A stretch of 64,000 nucleotides of DNA from Geomonas ferrireducens (GCF_004917065.1 NZ_SSYA01000002.1:1322105-1386104); one strand, 5' to 3'; counted from the stretch's first letter, positions 26,552-35,804 are shown. Made by a program: numbers and translations. The notes: generated by a model not told the origin, from the sequence alone.

Positions 26552-27250
26552 CTACCCCGCCCCGCGCGTCTCCCTGATGATGGAGCCGTCGCGCACCTCG
26601 AAGATCCGGTCGAACCCCTCCACCATGCGATGATCATGGGTCACCACGAGAATCGCGGAATGATTCTCAACCGCCAGGGACTTGAGCAGCGCCATGACGT
26701 TCTTCCCGTTCTCGGTATCGAGAGCGGCGGTAGGTTCGTCCGCGAGAATGACCCTCGGCTTGTTCGCCAGGGCTCTTGCGATGGCAACACGCTGGGCCTC
26801 GCCGCCTGAAAGCGCCATCGGGTAACTGCCGAGACGGTGCCCGAGGTTCAGGGACTTCAAAAGCTGCTCCGCCCTACCCTTCGCTTCGCCGCTCGGAAAC
26901 TTGTTGATCTCGAGCGCTACCATGACGTTTTCCAGCGCGGTCAGGAATGGGATCAGGTTGTGCGCCTGGAAAATGAACCCGAGCTTTTCCCGGCGAATGC
27001 GCTTCAAGTCCAGCCCCGGCACCCAGCCGCCATCGGCAACGGTCACCCCGTCGACGATGATCCTGCCGTGCGTCGGCTCGTTGATGAGGCCGATGGCGGT
27101 CAAAAGGGTGGTCTTTCCCGAACCTGAAGGCCCGAGAATCGCCACAAGCTCCCCGGGACGGACCTGGAAGGAGGCCTGGGATATCGCGGTAACCGCGGTA
27201 TCGCCCTTGCCGTAGATCTTCGTAACGTTGTCGACTTCGATTGCGTACAT
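26552..27250 (-). CDS. ABC exporter ATPase (LolD/MacB/DevA type)
   Basis: Cytoplasmic ATPase of 232 residues. Walker A is GPSGSGKTT, the signature is LSGGEAQRVAIARAL, and Walker B is VILADEPTAALD, followed by the H-loop in VVTHDHRM. Length and sequence fit the lipoprotein-release/macrolide-exporter subgroup, which works with FtsX-like permeases instead of pumping through a channel of its own. The start at 27250 lies two bases after the stop of the permease gene, behind GGTGGG, so translation is coupled; a GTG two codons earlier is possible. Last gene of a four-gene leftward operon. Confidence 0.93.
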   Translation of the reverse strand: MYAIEVDNVTKIYGKGDTAVTAISQASFQVRPGELVAILGPSGSGKTTLLTAIGLINEPTHGRIIVDGVTVADGGWVPGLDLKRIRREKLGFIFQAHNLIPFLTALENVMVALEINKFPSGEAKGRAEQLLKSLNLGHRLGSYPMALSGGEAQRVAIARALANKPRVILADEPTAALDTENGKNVMALLKSLAVENHSAILVVTHDHRMVEGFDRIFEVRDGSIIRETRGAG

Positions 27251-27252
27251 GC

Positions 27253-28455
27253 TCACCCACCAAGCGCTTCCGCAGGCTCGACCTTGAGCGCCTTGCGGAT
27301 GCCGACGAAACTGGAAACCGTGCAGATAACCACGACGATGGCAAACAACACCTGCAGGTCGAACGCCTCAAGGACGATGCGTCGCGGGAATTTTTCGTAA
27401 GTAAGGGAGATCAGACCGTAGCCGACCGCGTAGGCGATCACGCCCATGAGAAGCGACTGCTGCAGGATCATCCCGACGATGATCCGGTTTTGCGATCCGA
27501 TAAGTTTCAAGGTTGCGATGACCCTGATCTTGTCGAGGGTCGACGTGTAGATGATGAGCGAGATGATTACCGCCGAGATCACCAGCAGGATGACGCGGAA
27601 AAGCCCCAGCTGCATCCGGGCCTTCTCGATCATCCCCTTGGTGAGGATCTTGGTCTGTCCCTCCTCGGAGATGGCACGGAAGTGATTCCAACGCTCTATC
27701 CGCTGTTGCACCTCGTGCAGGCTAGCCCCTGGAGCGAGCCGGGCGACCACGGTGTTCACGGTATGGGTGGATTCGGTGAGCTCGCTTACGTTCTTCTGGA
27801 CGAATTGCGCCTGGGCCTGAGTCAGGTTCTGCAACCTGTCCAGATCGGCCGCCACACGTTCTCTGTTGTTTCTTATGGCGTCGTTGTCCTTTTTGAACTG
27901 GATCTCCTGGGCATCGGCGAGGCTCACGTACGCAGCCGGATCGCCGCTTGAGGAGACAACTTTGCCGGTGATGCCCACCACGGTGTATTCATGGAGGCCG
28001 AGGCGGATCTTCTCGCCGAGCGCCATCTTCATCGCCTTGGCGACGACCATCTCGTAATGCTTCTGACGGATGTTGCGCCCGGCAAGGATCGCGGGGGGGC
28101 CGCCGATGCCGCCCAGATCGTAGCCGATCAGGAAAAAGCGGAAAGGATTCCCGGCCCGTTCGATCTGGATGGTCTGAAAGGAAAGCGGCGAGGCCTCCGC
28201 CACGCCGGGGACGGATTTGATGCGGTACTTTATGTCCTCGGGGATGCGGGAGCTCTCGGCGAAGGGACCGTTGGTGTCCTTCTGCACCACCCACAGGTCG
28301 GCCTTGGTGAAATGGAGCACGGCGAGGGCATCGGCGAAGAGACCGCGGTAAATCCCTCCCATGCTCATCACGACCCCGAGCAGCAGCCCGAGACCGATCG
28401 AGGTCAGGATGAAACGCCCCCGGTGAAAGCGTATGTCCCGGATCGCCAGGTTCAT
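27253..28455 (-). CDS. FtsX-like ABC exporter permease (DevC/MacB-type)
   Basis: Inner-membrane permease of 400 residues. One helix near the N-terminus (about 17-37), a large periplasmic domain (about 40-270), then three helices (about 285-305, 330-355, 370-390), the type VII ABC layout of MacB and LolC/E. The last part, FVGIRKALKVEPAEALGG, is the usual end of the FtsX domain. Such permeases use ATP hydrolysis in the cytoplasm to move the periplasmic domain and push substrate through a TolC duct. Here the ATPase is a separate protein, as in DevBCA. It overlaps the adaptor gene by four bases (ATGA). Confidence 0.9.
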   Translation of the reverse strand: MNLAIRDIRFHRGRFILTSIGLGLLLGVVMSMGGIYRGLFADALAVLHFTKADLWVVQKDTNGPFAESSRIPEDIKYRIKSVPGVAEASPLSFQTIQIERAGNPFRFFLIGYDLGGIGGPPAILAGRNIRQKHYEMVVAKAMKMALGEKIRLGLHEYTVVGITGKVVSSSGDPAAYVSLADAQEIQFKKDNDAIRNNRERVAADLDRLQNLTQAQAQFVQKNVSELTESTHTVNTVVARLAPGASLHEVQQRIERWNHFRAISEEGQTKILTKGMIEKARMQLGLFRVILLVISAVIISLIIYTSTLDKIRVIATLKLIGSQNRIIVGMILQQSLLMGVIAYAVGYGLISLTYEKFPRRIVLEAFDLQVLFAIVVVICTVSSFVGIRKALKVEPAEALGG

Positions 28456-29621
28456 TGCGGCGTCACCTTCTGACCGTTGGCGAACTGCGCCATCTCCGGG
28501 GGAGGCGCCAAGGCGACCAGTTCGCGCCCGTCGAGCCCCGACACAATTTCAGAGAATCCCTTGCGGTCCTCGATACCCACCTTGACCGGTTTGAAGACGA
28601 GTCTGCCGTTGGCTATCACCCAGACGCCCCGCTTCTGTTCCCTGGAGACCAAGGTCGCGGAAGGGAGCGATACAGCGCCCTTCTTGTTTCCCGTGACGAT
28701 GTAGACCTCGGATTGCTCGCCGAGACGGAAGCTCCGCCGCGCTTCGCAGAATGCCACGTCGACCTCGAGTTCTTCGGTCACGCGGTCGCTTTCCCGCCCA
28801 AGGCGCGCCACCTTCCCCTCACAGGGGTGACCGGCACTGGAGCGAAGCGTAATGAGGGCGCTGTTGCCGACGGCGATACCCTTCAGCAGCGCTTCGTCCA
28901 CGTTCGCCTTCACCCAGACGGTCCCGGGATCGGCTATGGTGAAGATGGCCATCCCCGGGGTCACCGTGGCTCCTTTCTCGAGGTCCCTGGTGATGATGAC
29001 GCCGTCTTGCGGAGCGTAGATCATGGTGTCGCCCACCTTGCTCCTGGCAAATCCGAGACCCGCCCGGTTTACCGACTGCTCCATCCGCGCCGATTCGAGT
29101 GCGGCGGTACTGCGGGCCACCTCCTCCCTGGCAACGAGGAAGGCATTCTCGTACTGTTCGGCCTCGAGCCTGGAAACCAGGTTCTTTTCGGCCAGCGCCT
29201 TGTAGCGTTGGGCATTCTTTTCCGCGAGGACCAGGTTTGCCTTCGCCTTCTTCAGCGTGGCCTGCTCCACGTCCAGGTTGGCCGCCGCCCGTTTAACGCC
29301 CGCCTCGGACTGGTTCTGCTGCTGCATGAAGTCACCGTCCTCAAGCCTCGCCAGCAGTTGTCCGCGCCGGACATGGTCGCCCTGGTCGACGAAGACCTCG
29401 ACGATCCGGCCGGTAATCTTGCTGGAAACGGGGATGACGACCTTGGCCTCGACCGTGCCGTTGCCGTAGACCTCCTCCGTCAGATCACGCCTTTCAAGTT
29501 TCACGGCATGCACCTTACGAGGGGCGAGCAGCGTCAGTTTCAGCAGCACCACCGCTCCGGCCAGGAAGCCGACCCAGAGGAGGTACTTTTTCCTCGCGGC
29601 CAGTGTTTTCATCAGCGCCAT
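28452..29621 (-). CDS. HlyD-family periplasmic adaptor (membrane fusion protein)
   Basis: Protein of 389 residues anchored by one N-terminal helix (about 13-31, YLLWVGFLAGAVVLLKLTLL). The lipoyl-like halves flank an alpha-helical hairpin (about 95-205): the first half contains SSKITGRIVEVFVDQGDHVR, the second GDTMIYAPQDGVIITRDLEK. The C-terminal part is the beta-barrel and membrane-proximal domain. It bridges the inner-membrane permease to the TolC-type outer-membrane protein encoded directly upstream. Position second in the operon, 25 bases after the tolC-like gene. Confidence 0.92.
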   Translation of the reverse strand: MALMKTLAARKKYLLWVGFLAGAVVLLKLTLLAPRKVHAVKLERRDLTEEVYGNGTVEAKVVIPVSSKITGRIVEVFVDQGDHVRRGQLLARLEDGDFMQQQNQSEAGVKRAAANLDVEQATLKKAKANLVLAEKNAQRYKALAEKNLVSRLEAEQYENAFLVAREEVARSTAALESARMEQSVNRAGLGFARSKVGDTMIYAPQDGVIITRDLEKGATVTPGMAIFTIADPGTVWVKANVDEALLKGIAVGNSALITLRSSAGHPCEGKVARLGRESDRVTEELEVDVAFCEARRSFRLGEQSEVYIVTGNKKGAVSLPSATLVSREQKRGVWVIANGRLVFKPVKVGIEDRKGFSEIVSGLDGRELVALAPPPEMAQFANGQKVTPQ

Positions 29622-29646
29622 ATACCACTCCTTCTCGAAATTCTTC

Positions 29647-30966
29647 TCAGTCTTTACCTACCGCCCTGTCCAGACGCGCAAGGGCTATCTGATAATCGTA
29701 AAGGGCCTGGATCTGCGCCGTCCTCGCCTCGAGTGCCTGCGATTGCGCATCGGTCACCTCGATGATGTTCCCGACGCCTTCCTGATATCTCCCTTCAGCC
29801 AATGCTTTGCTCTCATCGGCCGCGGCAACCTCTTTTCCCGTCGATACCATGCGGGCACCGGCCTCCTTGACCCCGAGCCAAGCCGCTTCCACCTCCTTGG
29901 CGACCTGCAGCCGTTCGCCCTCCTGCTGGGCCGCGACGGCGCTTCTTAGCGCTACAGCCTCCTTGACCTGCTCCACGGTAGCGAATCCTGAGAAGAGCGG
30001 AACGGTCAGGTTTACGCCAACGCCCCACACGTTGCTGGAGGGTGGAAGGTCCCGATCCGCGTAGCCAAAACTTGCCGTCGCGGAGAGAACGGGAAGAAAT
30101 CCGCTTTTCGCCGTTTTGAGGGAGGCCTGGGCGGAGTTTTCCAGTGCGCCCAAGCGCTTCAACTCGGGACGGTTGGCGAGGGCATCCCTTTGTGCCGCCG
30201 CCAGGTCCGGCGTCTCAGCCGTGGCGACCTGCGGAGCGGCCAGTTTGCGCTCTCCCAAGGAAGCAATGCCAAGGGCGTTGGCGAGTTCGACCTTGGCCAG
30301 GTCGCGGTTATTCTGTGCCCGAATCAGAGAGGTCTTCGCGGCGTAGAAGTTGGCCTCGGCCCGCGCCACATCCACCTTGGCCTTTAGCCCCTCTTTGAAA
30401 AATTCCTGTGCCTGCCTGAAGACCGCCTCGCGCGCGAGAACCGTTTCGTTCACCGCGTCAACCTGTTTCCCCGCCGCGAGCAGCAGGTAAAAACCGTTTC
30501 TTACCCGGAACAAGACATCCTGCCGCGTCACGGCAAGCGCATCGGAGGCGGCGGAGCGATTCCATCTGCCGGCCTCTACCGCCCCGGCCGTCCTGCCGAA
30601 ATCGTAGATGGTCTGGCTGGCGGAGAGCGTGGCGGTGGTGACGTCCGACTCCAGGGTGCTTTGCTTCACCGGAAAATAGGACCGTCCCTTGCTCCAGTCC
30701 GAAGAAATCCTCACCTGGGGGTAATAGCCGACAAGGGCCTGGCCGGATCGTGCATCGGCACCGGCAAGGTTCGCCTTCGCCTCGAGGATTTGCGGGTGGT
30801 TTTTCAGTGCGGTGGCTACCGCCTCATCCAGGGAGAGCGGTTCTTCGGCATGGGCATGGGCCGTAAGGAAAAGCGCCGCCATAACGACTTGAAGGGAGAG
30901 AACTTTGAAACGCCGGCCTGGAGTGCGGCAGGCACTTGTTACCGCTATGGGAAAATCGAGGTGCAT
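29647..30966 (-). CDS. TolC-family outer-membrane efflux protein
   Basis: Protein of 439 residues with a signal peptide ending about AHAHA. The mature part shows two repeats of the OEP domain, each beginning with helical DEAVATALKNHPQILEAKAN-like or NRPELKRLGALE segments, and alternating amphipathic strands, as in TolC trimers that cross the outer membrane and periplasm. First gene of the exporter operon with adaptor, permease and ATPase. The start at 30966 follows GGAAGG. The exported substrate is not evident; a two-component system encoded just upstream on the same strand, but behind its own terminator, may control it. Confidence 0.9.
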   Translation of the reverse strand: MHLDFPIAVTSACRTPGRRFKVLSLQVVMAALFLTAHAHAEEPLSLDEAVATALKNHPQILEAKANLAGADARSGQALVGYYPQVRISSDWSKGRSYFPVKQSTLESDVTTATLSASQTIYDFGRTAGAVEAGRWNRSAASDALAVTRQDVLFRVRNGFYLLLAAGKQVDAVNETVLAREAVFRQAQEFFKEGLKAKVDVARAEANFYAAKTSLIRAQNNRDLAKVELANALGIASLGERKLAAPQVATAETPDLAAAQRDALANRPELKRLGALENSAQASLKTAKSGFLPVLSATASFGYADRDLPPSSNVWGVGVNLTVPLFSGFATVEQVKEAVALRSAVAAQQEGERLQVAKEVEAAWLGVKEAGARMVSTGKEVAAADESKALAEGRYQEGVGNIIEVTDAQSQALEARTAQIQALYDYQIALARLDRAVGKD

Positions 30967-31146
30967 CCGGGCTGCCTTCCTTTTCCTACTGGTATTTGGT
31001 CAGCGAAGATATCGCCTGGTATGGAGGTGGGGAGCTACGAGGCGCAAGAGACATGCAAATATTCTGATATCAGCAAGTAAGGGAAGATTCAACAGAAATG
31101 TGGACGTCTGCTACCACAAGAAGCCTAAATGGGCGAAACGCTGATT

Positions 31147-31189
31147 AAAAAAAATGAAACGCGGCCGCACTTCAGTCCGGACGCGTTTC
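31147..31189 (-). terminator. Intrinsic terminator of the two-component operon
   Basis: Stem GAAACGCG (31156-31163) and CGCGTTTC (31182-31189), with further GC pairing inside; read leftward it is followed by a run of eight T. It lies about 40 bases past the kinase stop. Confidence 0.85.
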
Positions 31190-31228
31190 CAGGGGAATCC
31201 AGAACCGAGCCGCTGCCGGCCCGAGCCG

Positions 31229-32227
31229 CTATCCCGACAACGGCAGGCGAATCCGGATCTGGAAACCTTCCGGCACGTTGCAGGCCAGCACATCCCCGTG
31301 GTGCAGCTCTATGATCTTGCGCACTATCGACAGACCGAGACCGCTTCCCTCGCTGGTCGCATTGCGACCGCGGTAAAAGGGGGTGAAGATGGCTTCGAGA
31401 TCATCCGGCTCCAGCGGGTCCGAGGTGTTCGTGACGATGATTTCGAGTTTCCCCGCTGCCCCTTGCGCCGCAACCTCCACGACGCCGCCTTGCGGGGTAT
31501 AGCGCAAGGCATTTTCCATCACGTTGTTGAAGACGGAACGGAGCCCTTCGGCGTCACCGGCGGTCCGAAGCTTCTCGTCCAAATCCAGCCTGAGTTCAAT
31601 CCCTTTGGCACGGGCCAAGGGGCCCAAAGCTGCGGCAACGCGTTTCATCAGCTCGGCGGGCATCACTTCATCCGAGGTGTTTGCGTGCTCCACGAGGTCG
31701 ATCTTCGAGTATTCCAGTATCCGGCCGATCATCCGGTCCGCCTCCTCGATATCATCCCACATGGCGCCCAGCATCTGCCGCGCCTCCTCGGTGTCGCCGC
31801 GCTCCAACGCACCGCTCAGGCATTCACCGGCGATACGGATGCGAGTGAGCGGGCTGCGCAGCTCATGGGACATGTTGGCGGTCAGCTCCTTCCCCCCGCG
31901 GACCATCCGTTCCACCTTCTCGGCCATCAGGTTGAACGCCTCAGCCAGCCGCCTGCCGATGATGTGCTTTCCGGCCAGATGCGCCCGGGCCGAAAGATCT
32001 CCCCCGGCCATCCTCAGTGCGGCTGTTTCGAGCCGGTCGAGGGGCCTCGTTATCTTCAGCGAAATCGGAATGCCGAGCAGCGCCATGGAGACACCGATAA
32101 GGGCGAGCCCGACGCTGAACAGAGTATGATCGCCGTTGCCGCCAACCAGTAGATAGAGGGCGTACACCAGCGTCTCCGCGATGAGTATCGCGACGACCCA
32201 GTGGAGAATGACGAGTCCCCGTATCAT
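31229..32227 (-). CDS. Sensor histidine kinase (HAMP, HisKA, HATPase)
   Basis: Inner-membrane kinase of 332 residues. Two helices (about 4-24 and 37-57) with almost no periplasmic loop, then HAMP (about 58-112), the phospho-accepting histidine in ANMSHELRSPLTRIRIA (about 127), and the ATPase domain with NNVMENALRYT and [19 protein letters not shown]. The very short loop means that it must sense membrane or cytoplasmic signals, or a partner. Start at 32227 overlaps the stop of the regulator gene by four bases (ATGA), so a longer frame is not used. Gene order regulator then kinase is that of envelope-stress pairs such as CpxRA. Confidence 0.92.
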   Translation of the reverse strand: MIRGLVILHWVVAILIAETLVYALYLLVGGNGDHTLFSVGLALIGVSMALLGIPISLKITRPLDRLETAALRMAGGDLSARAHLAGKHIIGRRLAEAFNLMAEKVERMVRGGKELTANMSHELRSPLTRIRIAGECLSGALERGDTEEARQMLGAMWDDIEEADRMIGRILEYSKIDLVEHANTSDEVMPAELMKRVAAALGPLARAKGIELRLDLDEKLRTAGDAEGLRSVFNNVMENALRYTPQGGVVEVAAQGAAGKLEIIVTNTSDPLEPDDLEAIFTPFYRGRNATSEGSGLGLSIVRKIIELHHGDVLACNVPEGFQIRIRLPLSG

Positions 32228-32937
32228 TTTTCCACCTCGAACATGTAGCCTGAGCCCCAGACCGTTTTGATGCAACGTTTACCACCACTTAACGCTTCCG
32301 TCTTGACGCGCAGCCTGCTGATGTGGACGTCGATGCTGCGGTCGAATGGTCCGAAGTCCTTACCGCGGGCGTAATCGAGCAATTGGTCTCGCGTGAGGAC
32401 CGTGCCCGCACGGGTCATGAGCGCTTCCAGCAGCTTGAACTCGGTGAGGGAAAGCTCCTGCTCCTTTCCTCCGGCACAGACGGTACGCCTTCTGCGGTCG
32501 AGGAGAAAACCTGCCACCTCGACCGTTTCCGCCGGGGGTGCGGATGTGACTGCATCGGTTCCGGAAGCGGTGCGGCGCAGCACGGCGTTTATCCTGGCGA
32601 GGAGCTCCCGCGGGTTGAAGGGCTTCGGTAGGTAGTCGTCAGCCCCTGCCTCAAGCCCCGAGATCCGGTCTTCATCCTCACCTCTGGCCGTAAGCATAAC
32701 GACGGGGACCGCCGACTCCCTGCGTATCCTATCAAGCACCTGCAATCCGTTTTCACCCGGCATCATTACATCGAGAATTACCGCTGCAGGGGGAGCACTG
32801 ACGATGGCCTCGACGACGTGGCTGCCATCGGGGAACTCGCGCACCTCGAAGCCGTTGTCGCGGAGAAACTTGGTCAGCAACAGCCGAAGTTTCGCGTCGT
32901 CGTCGACCAGGTAAAGCATCTTGTCGGATGACTTCAT
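32224..32937 (-). CDS. OmpR-family response regulator
   Basis: Regulator of 237 residues. The receiver (about 7-120) has the acidic pocket LYLVDDDAK and acceptor aspartate in VILDVMMPGENG; the winged-helix domain (about 140-232) ends in IKTVWGSGYMFE. Partner of the kinase immediately downstream with translational coupling. Start supported by GGGAGGAGG. The exporter operon lies further downstream on the same strand and is a plausible but unproven target. Confidence 0.93.
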   Translation of the reverse strand: MKSSDKMLYLVDDDAKLRLLLTKFLRDNGFEVREFPDGSHVVEAIVSAPPAAVILDVMMPGENGLQVLDRIRRESAVPVVMLTARGEDEDRISGLEAGADDYLPKPFNPRELLARINAVLRRTASGTDAVTSAPPAETVEVAGFLLDRRRRTVCAGGKEQELSLTEFKLLEALMTRAGTVLTRDQLLDYARGKDFGPFDRSIDVHISRLRVKTEALSGGKRCIKTVWGSGYMFEVEK

Positions 32938-33169
32938 ACGACCTCCTCCCTCTATATAAATAGTTGTAGCAGCCTCGAGAAGGCTTCCGTACAGCTATTT
33001 ACATTTATTTTACATCTTCGAAAAAGTTTCCTTACATTTCCCGCCTATCTTGAGACAGCGAGGGGAAAGGGAAACCCTTTGCGTCGGCGGCACCAGCCCG
33101 GAAGAGTCCGTCACGGCACGGCAATATTAAAGAGCAACAAAACCTGAGAAAGAAAGGGAGGAATGGGTG

Positions 33170-33568
33170 ATGAGTATCGAAGTGAGCGACGAGATCCGCA
33201 GGAACTTTCATCTGTTTTGGGACAATTTCCCGACTGCGGTAATCCTGGCTTATAAGGACAGAACCATAATCGAAGTGAACAGGACAGCCGAAGAACGCGG
33301 CTATCCGGTAGGAATTCGCTGCATCAGCATGGGAGAGGCGAAGCACCACGCCGGGTGCAAGCTGCACATCGCCCTGCGCGACAAGACGGCGGTGCGCGAT
33401 GTCGCCTATTATGACTTTTTGGGCCAGGTAGCCGACAGCTACTGGATCCCGCTCGCCGGCGCCGAAGACTTCTACGTCCATTTCGCGACCGACATCACCG
33501 ACTACGCAGCGGAACGCCTTTTCCCCGGAACCTGCACATCGGACTGCTCTTCCTGCTCCGGCGCTTAA
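33170..33568 (+). CDS. Small PAS-like protein with Cys-rich tail
   Basis: Soluble protein of 132 residues. The fold looks like a single PAS domain: FWDNFPTAVILAYKDRTIIE and a later DSYWIPLAGAEDFYVHFATD resemble the first strands and the end of PAS sensors, and there are several cysteines (GIRCIS, AGCKLH) that could bind haem, iron or sense redox. The C-terminus, CTSDCSSCSGA, carries three more. There is no enzymatic output domain, so it should act by protein contact. Start ATG at 33170 follows GGGAGG. It is divergent from the two-component operon. Confidence 0.65.
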   Translation: MSIEVSDEIRRNFHLFWDNFPTAVILAYKDRTIIEVNRTAEERGYPVGIRCISMGEAKHHAGCKLHIALRDKTAVRDVAYYDFLGQVADSYWIPLAGAEDFYVHFATDITDYAAERLFPGTCTSDCSSCSGA

Positions 33569-33653
33569 GGGCGCGACTTACAGGATAGCCTCACGGCGGC
33601 CGTTCCCTCAAAGCTGAACCTCTCACTGACAGAAGCGTACCAATCGCAATATC

Positions 33654-33696
33654 TCCCGCCGTCTCCTTGCCGCAGCAAAAGCAGGGGACGGCGGGA
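33654..33696. terminator. Long perfect inverted repeat between convergent genes
   Basis: Arms TCCCGCCGTC (33654-33663) and GACGGCGGGA (33687-33696), with inner CCTTGC/GCAGGG pairing. No T run. It probably ends or stabilises the transcripts of the PAS-like (+) and MarR (-) genes. Confidence 0.6.
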
Positions 33697-33720
33697 CGTT
33701 CCAACCGAAGATGAGTGGGC

Positions 33721-34146
33721 TCAACGGTCCAAGGAGCGCATCGCGATATCGACCAGGCGTTTGAATTCCGCGACTTCCACCTCCGACATATCGCGGGTCA
33801 TCAGATCCACCACTTCGTCACTTTTTCTTTGCAGCAATTCCACGGTCGGAAGTGTCTTCTCGCTCAGAAAGATCTTTGACTGCCGCCGGTCCTGATCGCA
33901 TGCCACGCGGTAGATGAGCCCGTCGCGCTCCATGCGGCTCAGCGTATTCGCCATGGTGGGCTGCTCGACCTGGATGTTTTTGCACAACTCGGCCTGTGTC
34001 TGCCCGCCTTCATCGTCCAGACAACAAAGCACCGGGAGTTGTCCCTGCGTAACGCCATGCGGCTTTGTCTGCTCGTTGACTTTCGCCATGAGCATCCTTG
34101 CCAGCCGGTTGATCTTGTAACAGAGATTTTTATCCACTACAGTCAT
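33721..34146 (-). CDS. Cys-rich MarR family regulator
   Basis: DNA-binding regulator of 141 residues with the winged-helix core (about 30-100): QAELCKNIQVEQPTMANTLS is the recognition region and DGLIYRVACDQDRRQSKIFL the wing. Five cysteines, among them a CC pair in LPVLCCLDDE, suggest redox or thiol sensing, as in OhrR/MarR members, though this is inference. An earlier ATG at 34146 has AAGGAG only one base away; a GTG three codons on (34137) is better spaced and may be the true start. A tiny frame overlaps its start (ATGA). The twin dyads upstream of the flavoprotein gene are the likely target. Confidence 0.85.
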   Translation of the reverse strand: MTVVDKNLCYKINRLARMLMAKVNEQTKPHGVTQGQLPVLCCLDDEGGQTQAELCKNIQVEQPTMANTLSRMERDGLIYRVACDQDRRQSKIFLSEKTLPTVELLQRKSDEVVDLMTRDMSEVEVAEFKRLVDIAMRSLDR

Positions 34147-34295
34147 TCTCCTTCAACCAGTCGCCCAATCGTCGTGAAAGCAGCGACGTGAGAGCAGCCG
34201 CCCAGTTCATCAAGTCTGACCGGGAAAAAGGCGTGCCGAAATCCTGCGCAAAACAAGGCCTGCGCCTCTTCTAACATGTCCCCGAACGTTTTCAT
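34143..34295 (-). CDS. Possible 50-residue ORF coupled to the MarR gene
   Basis: An ATG at 34295 opens a frame MKTFGDMLEEAQALFCAGFR and on to RLVEGE, ending in TGA that overlaps the MarR ATG by the ATGA arrangement usual for coupled genes. No convincing Shine-Dalgarno and no known family. It may be a leader peptide, or chance. Confidence 0.3.
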   Translation of the reverse strand: MKTFGDMLEEAQALFCAGFRHAFFPVRLDELGGCSHVAAFTTIGRLVEGE

Positions 34296-34393
34296 AGACG
34301 ATTTTTCACGTACCTGCCGACACTCATCGCTCCGGAGCTCTTGCCCTCGAAACAGGGGTGCGCTACGCATCGAACAGTCACCCCAAACTACAA

Positions 34394-34423
34394 AAGCGCT
34401 CCCGGTCCATACCGGGAGCGCTT
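34394..34423 (-). terminator. Intrinsic terminator after the flavoprotein gene
   Basis: Perfect 12-bp stem AAGCGCTCCCGG with CCGGGAGCGCTT and loop of six; read leftward T-rich sequence follows. It separates the dehydrogenase gene from the MarR gene. Confidence 0.85.
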
Positions 34424-34445
34424 CTGAAAGGTATGGTCAAGCGTC

Positions 34446-35804
34446 TCACACGCAGCCGTGAATGGCCTGCAGGATGTTCTTAGAGTGGGTCGGATGGACG
34501 TGGACCGTTGCGCCTACCTGCTGCAGGGTCAGGCCGTTTTCTACCGCCAGTGCCATTTCGTGGATCATTTCCGTCGCAGCCTCTCCGATGATGACCGCTC
34601 CGGCGATCTCCGAGGTATCCTCTTTGACGAAAAACTTCACGAACGCAGGGGCGACCTTGTCCACCACCGAGCGTCCATTAGGCACCTGCGGGAACGTGTA
34701 GGCTTTCACCCCGTTCCCTTCGCGCGAGGCCCCAACCGCGGCCACCTCGGGATGAGTGAAGGCAACCCGGGGCACAGCCTGCTGGTTCAGGGCGCGACGG
34801 CCTCCCTTTAAGAGGTTCTGAACCAACAGTTGTGCTTCCTTTTCTGCGGCATGGGCCAAGGTCAGTCCACCGGCCACATCGCCGACGGCGTAGATACCGG
34901 GGACCTCGGTTTCCATCAGCTCGTTGACCTTTATGGTGCCACCTTCCGTCAGGACTCCGGCAGCTTCAAAGTTCAGCCCCTCGATGTTGGCGCTGCGCCC
35001 GATGCCTACCAGTACCTTGTCGATGTCGTCGATGACCTCGCCGTTTTTAAATGCCACGCTGACCTTGCCGTCCTTGACGGTGATCCGCTCTATGGCCGTC
35101 CCCGTCTTTACCTTGATCCCTTGAGTTTCAAACGCAGTCTGCAGAGCCTTGCCGGCCTCAGCATCCTCCCTTGGCAGCAGCGATTCCATCGCCTCGACGA
35201 TAATGACGTCACTTCCGAAAGTGTGGTAAAGAGTGGCGAACTCGCACCCGATTGCGCCACCTCCAACGATAAGGAGCTTGCCAGGCAGTTCCGTGTTGAC
35301 CAGCATTTGGTCGCTGGAGAGGATGTGCTTCCCGTCGAATGGCGCGATGGAGAGTTCCTTAGGCCTGGAGCCGGTGGCGATGATGATAGTTTCACCACGA
35401 AGCGTTTTCCTGCTGCCGTCATTGCGGGTAACGGCGATCACGCGGTCCGATTCGAAAGCCCCCTTGCCGCGGAAACCGGTTATTCCGGCCTGGTCAAGCA
35501 TCCCCTGCACCGCGCCGCGCAACATGGCAAGATCCCCATCGGTGACGGCGCGAATTTTTACCAGGTCGACCGGCCCCACCAGCAGGTCCAGTCCATACTT
35601 CGCAGCATCTTTGGCATATCGGTAGGCGGTAGCGGCCTTCAGCAGCGACTTGGTCGGCATGCAGCCGCGGTTCAGACAGGTGCCGCCGAAAGATTCCGGT
35701 TCCTCCTGAATCATCGCAACACTTTTTCCGGCCTTGCTCAACATGATCCCCGCGTTTATGCCGCCGGGCCCTCCGCCGATAATGACAACATCAAAGTCTT
35801 GCAC
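34446..35804 (-). CDS. Dihydrolipoamide dehydrogenase-like flavoprotein with altered active site
   Basis: Cytoplasmic FAD disulfide oxidoreductase of 452 residues. FAD-binding GGGPGGINAGIM at the N-terminus, redox disulfide in GGTCLNRGCMPTKSLL (about residues 43 and 48), NAD-binding GGGAIGCEFA (about 178) and the C-terminal dimer domain from about 340 are all present, and the length is that of E3. However, the catalytic dyad near the C-terminus reads VHVHPTHSK: the His is there but the Glu that should lie five residues later is Lys. No acyltransferase or decarboxylase E1/E2 gene is near. It may therefore be an E3-like reductase with another disulfide or a metal as substrate. Two MarR-type dyads precede it. 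Confidence 0.85.
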   Translation of the reverse strand: MQDFDVVIIGGGPGGINAGIMLSKAGKSVAMIQEEPESFGGTCLNRGCMPTKSLLKAATAYRYAKDAAKYGLDLLVGPVDLVKIRAVTDGDLAMLRGAVQGMLDQAGITGFRGKGAFESDRVIAVTRNDGSRKTLRGETIIIATGSRPKELSIAPFDGKHILSSDQMLVNTELPGKLLIVGGGAIGCEFATLYHTFGSDVIIVEAMESLLPREDAEAGKALQTAFETQGIKVKTGTAIERITVKDGKVSVAFKNGEVIDDIDKVLVGIGRSANIEGLNFEAAGVLTEGGTIKVNELMETEVPGIYAVGDVAGGLTLAHAAEKEAQLLVQNLLKGGRRALNQQAVPRVAFTHPEVAAVGASREGNGVKAYTFPQVPNGRSVVDKVAPAFVKFFVKEDTSEIAGAVIIGEAATEMIHEMALAVENGLTLQQVGATVHVHPTHSKNILQAIHGCV

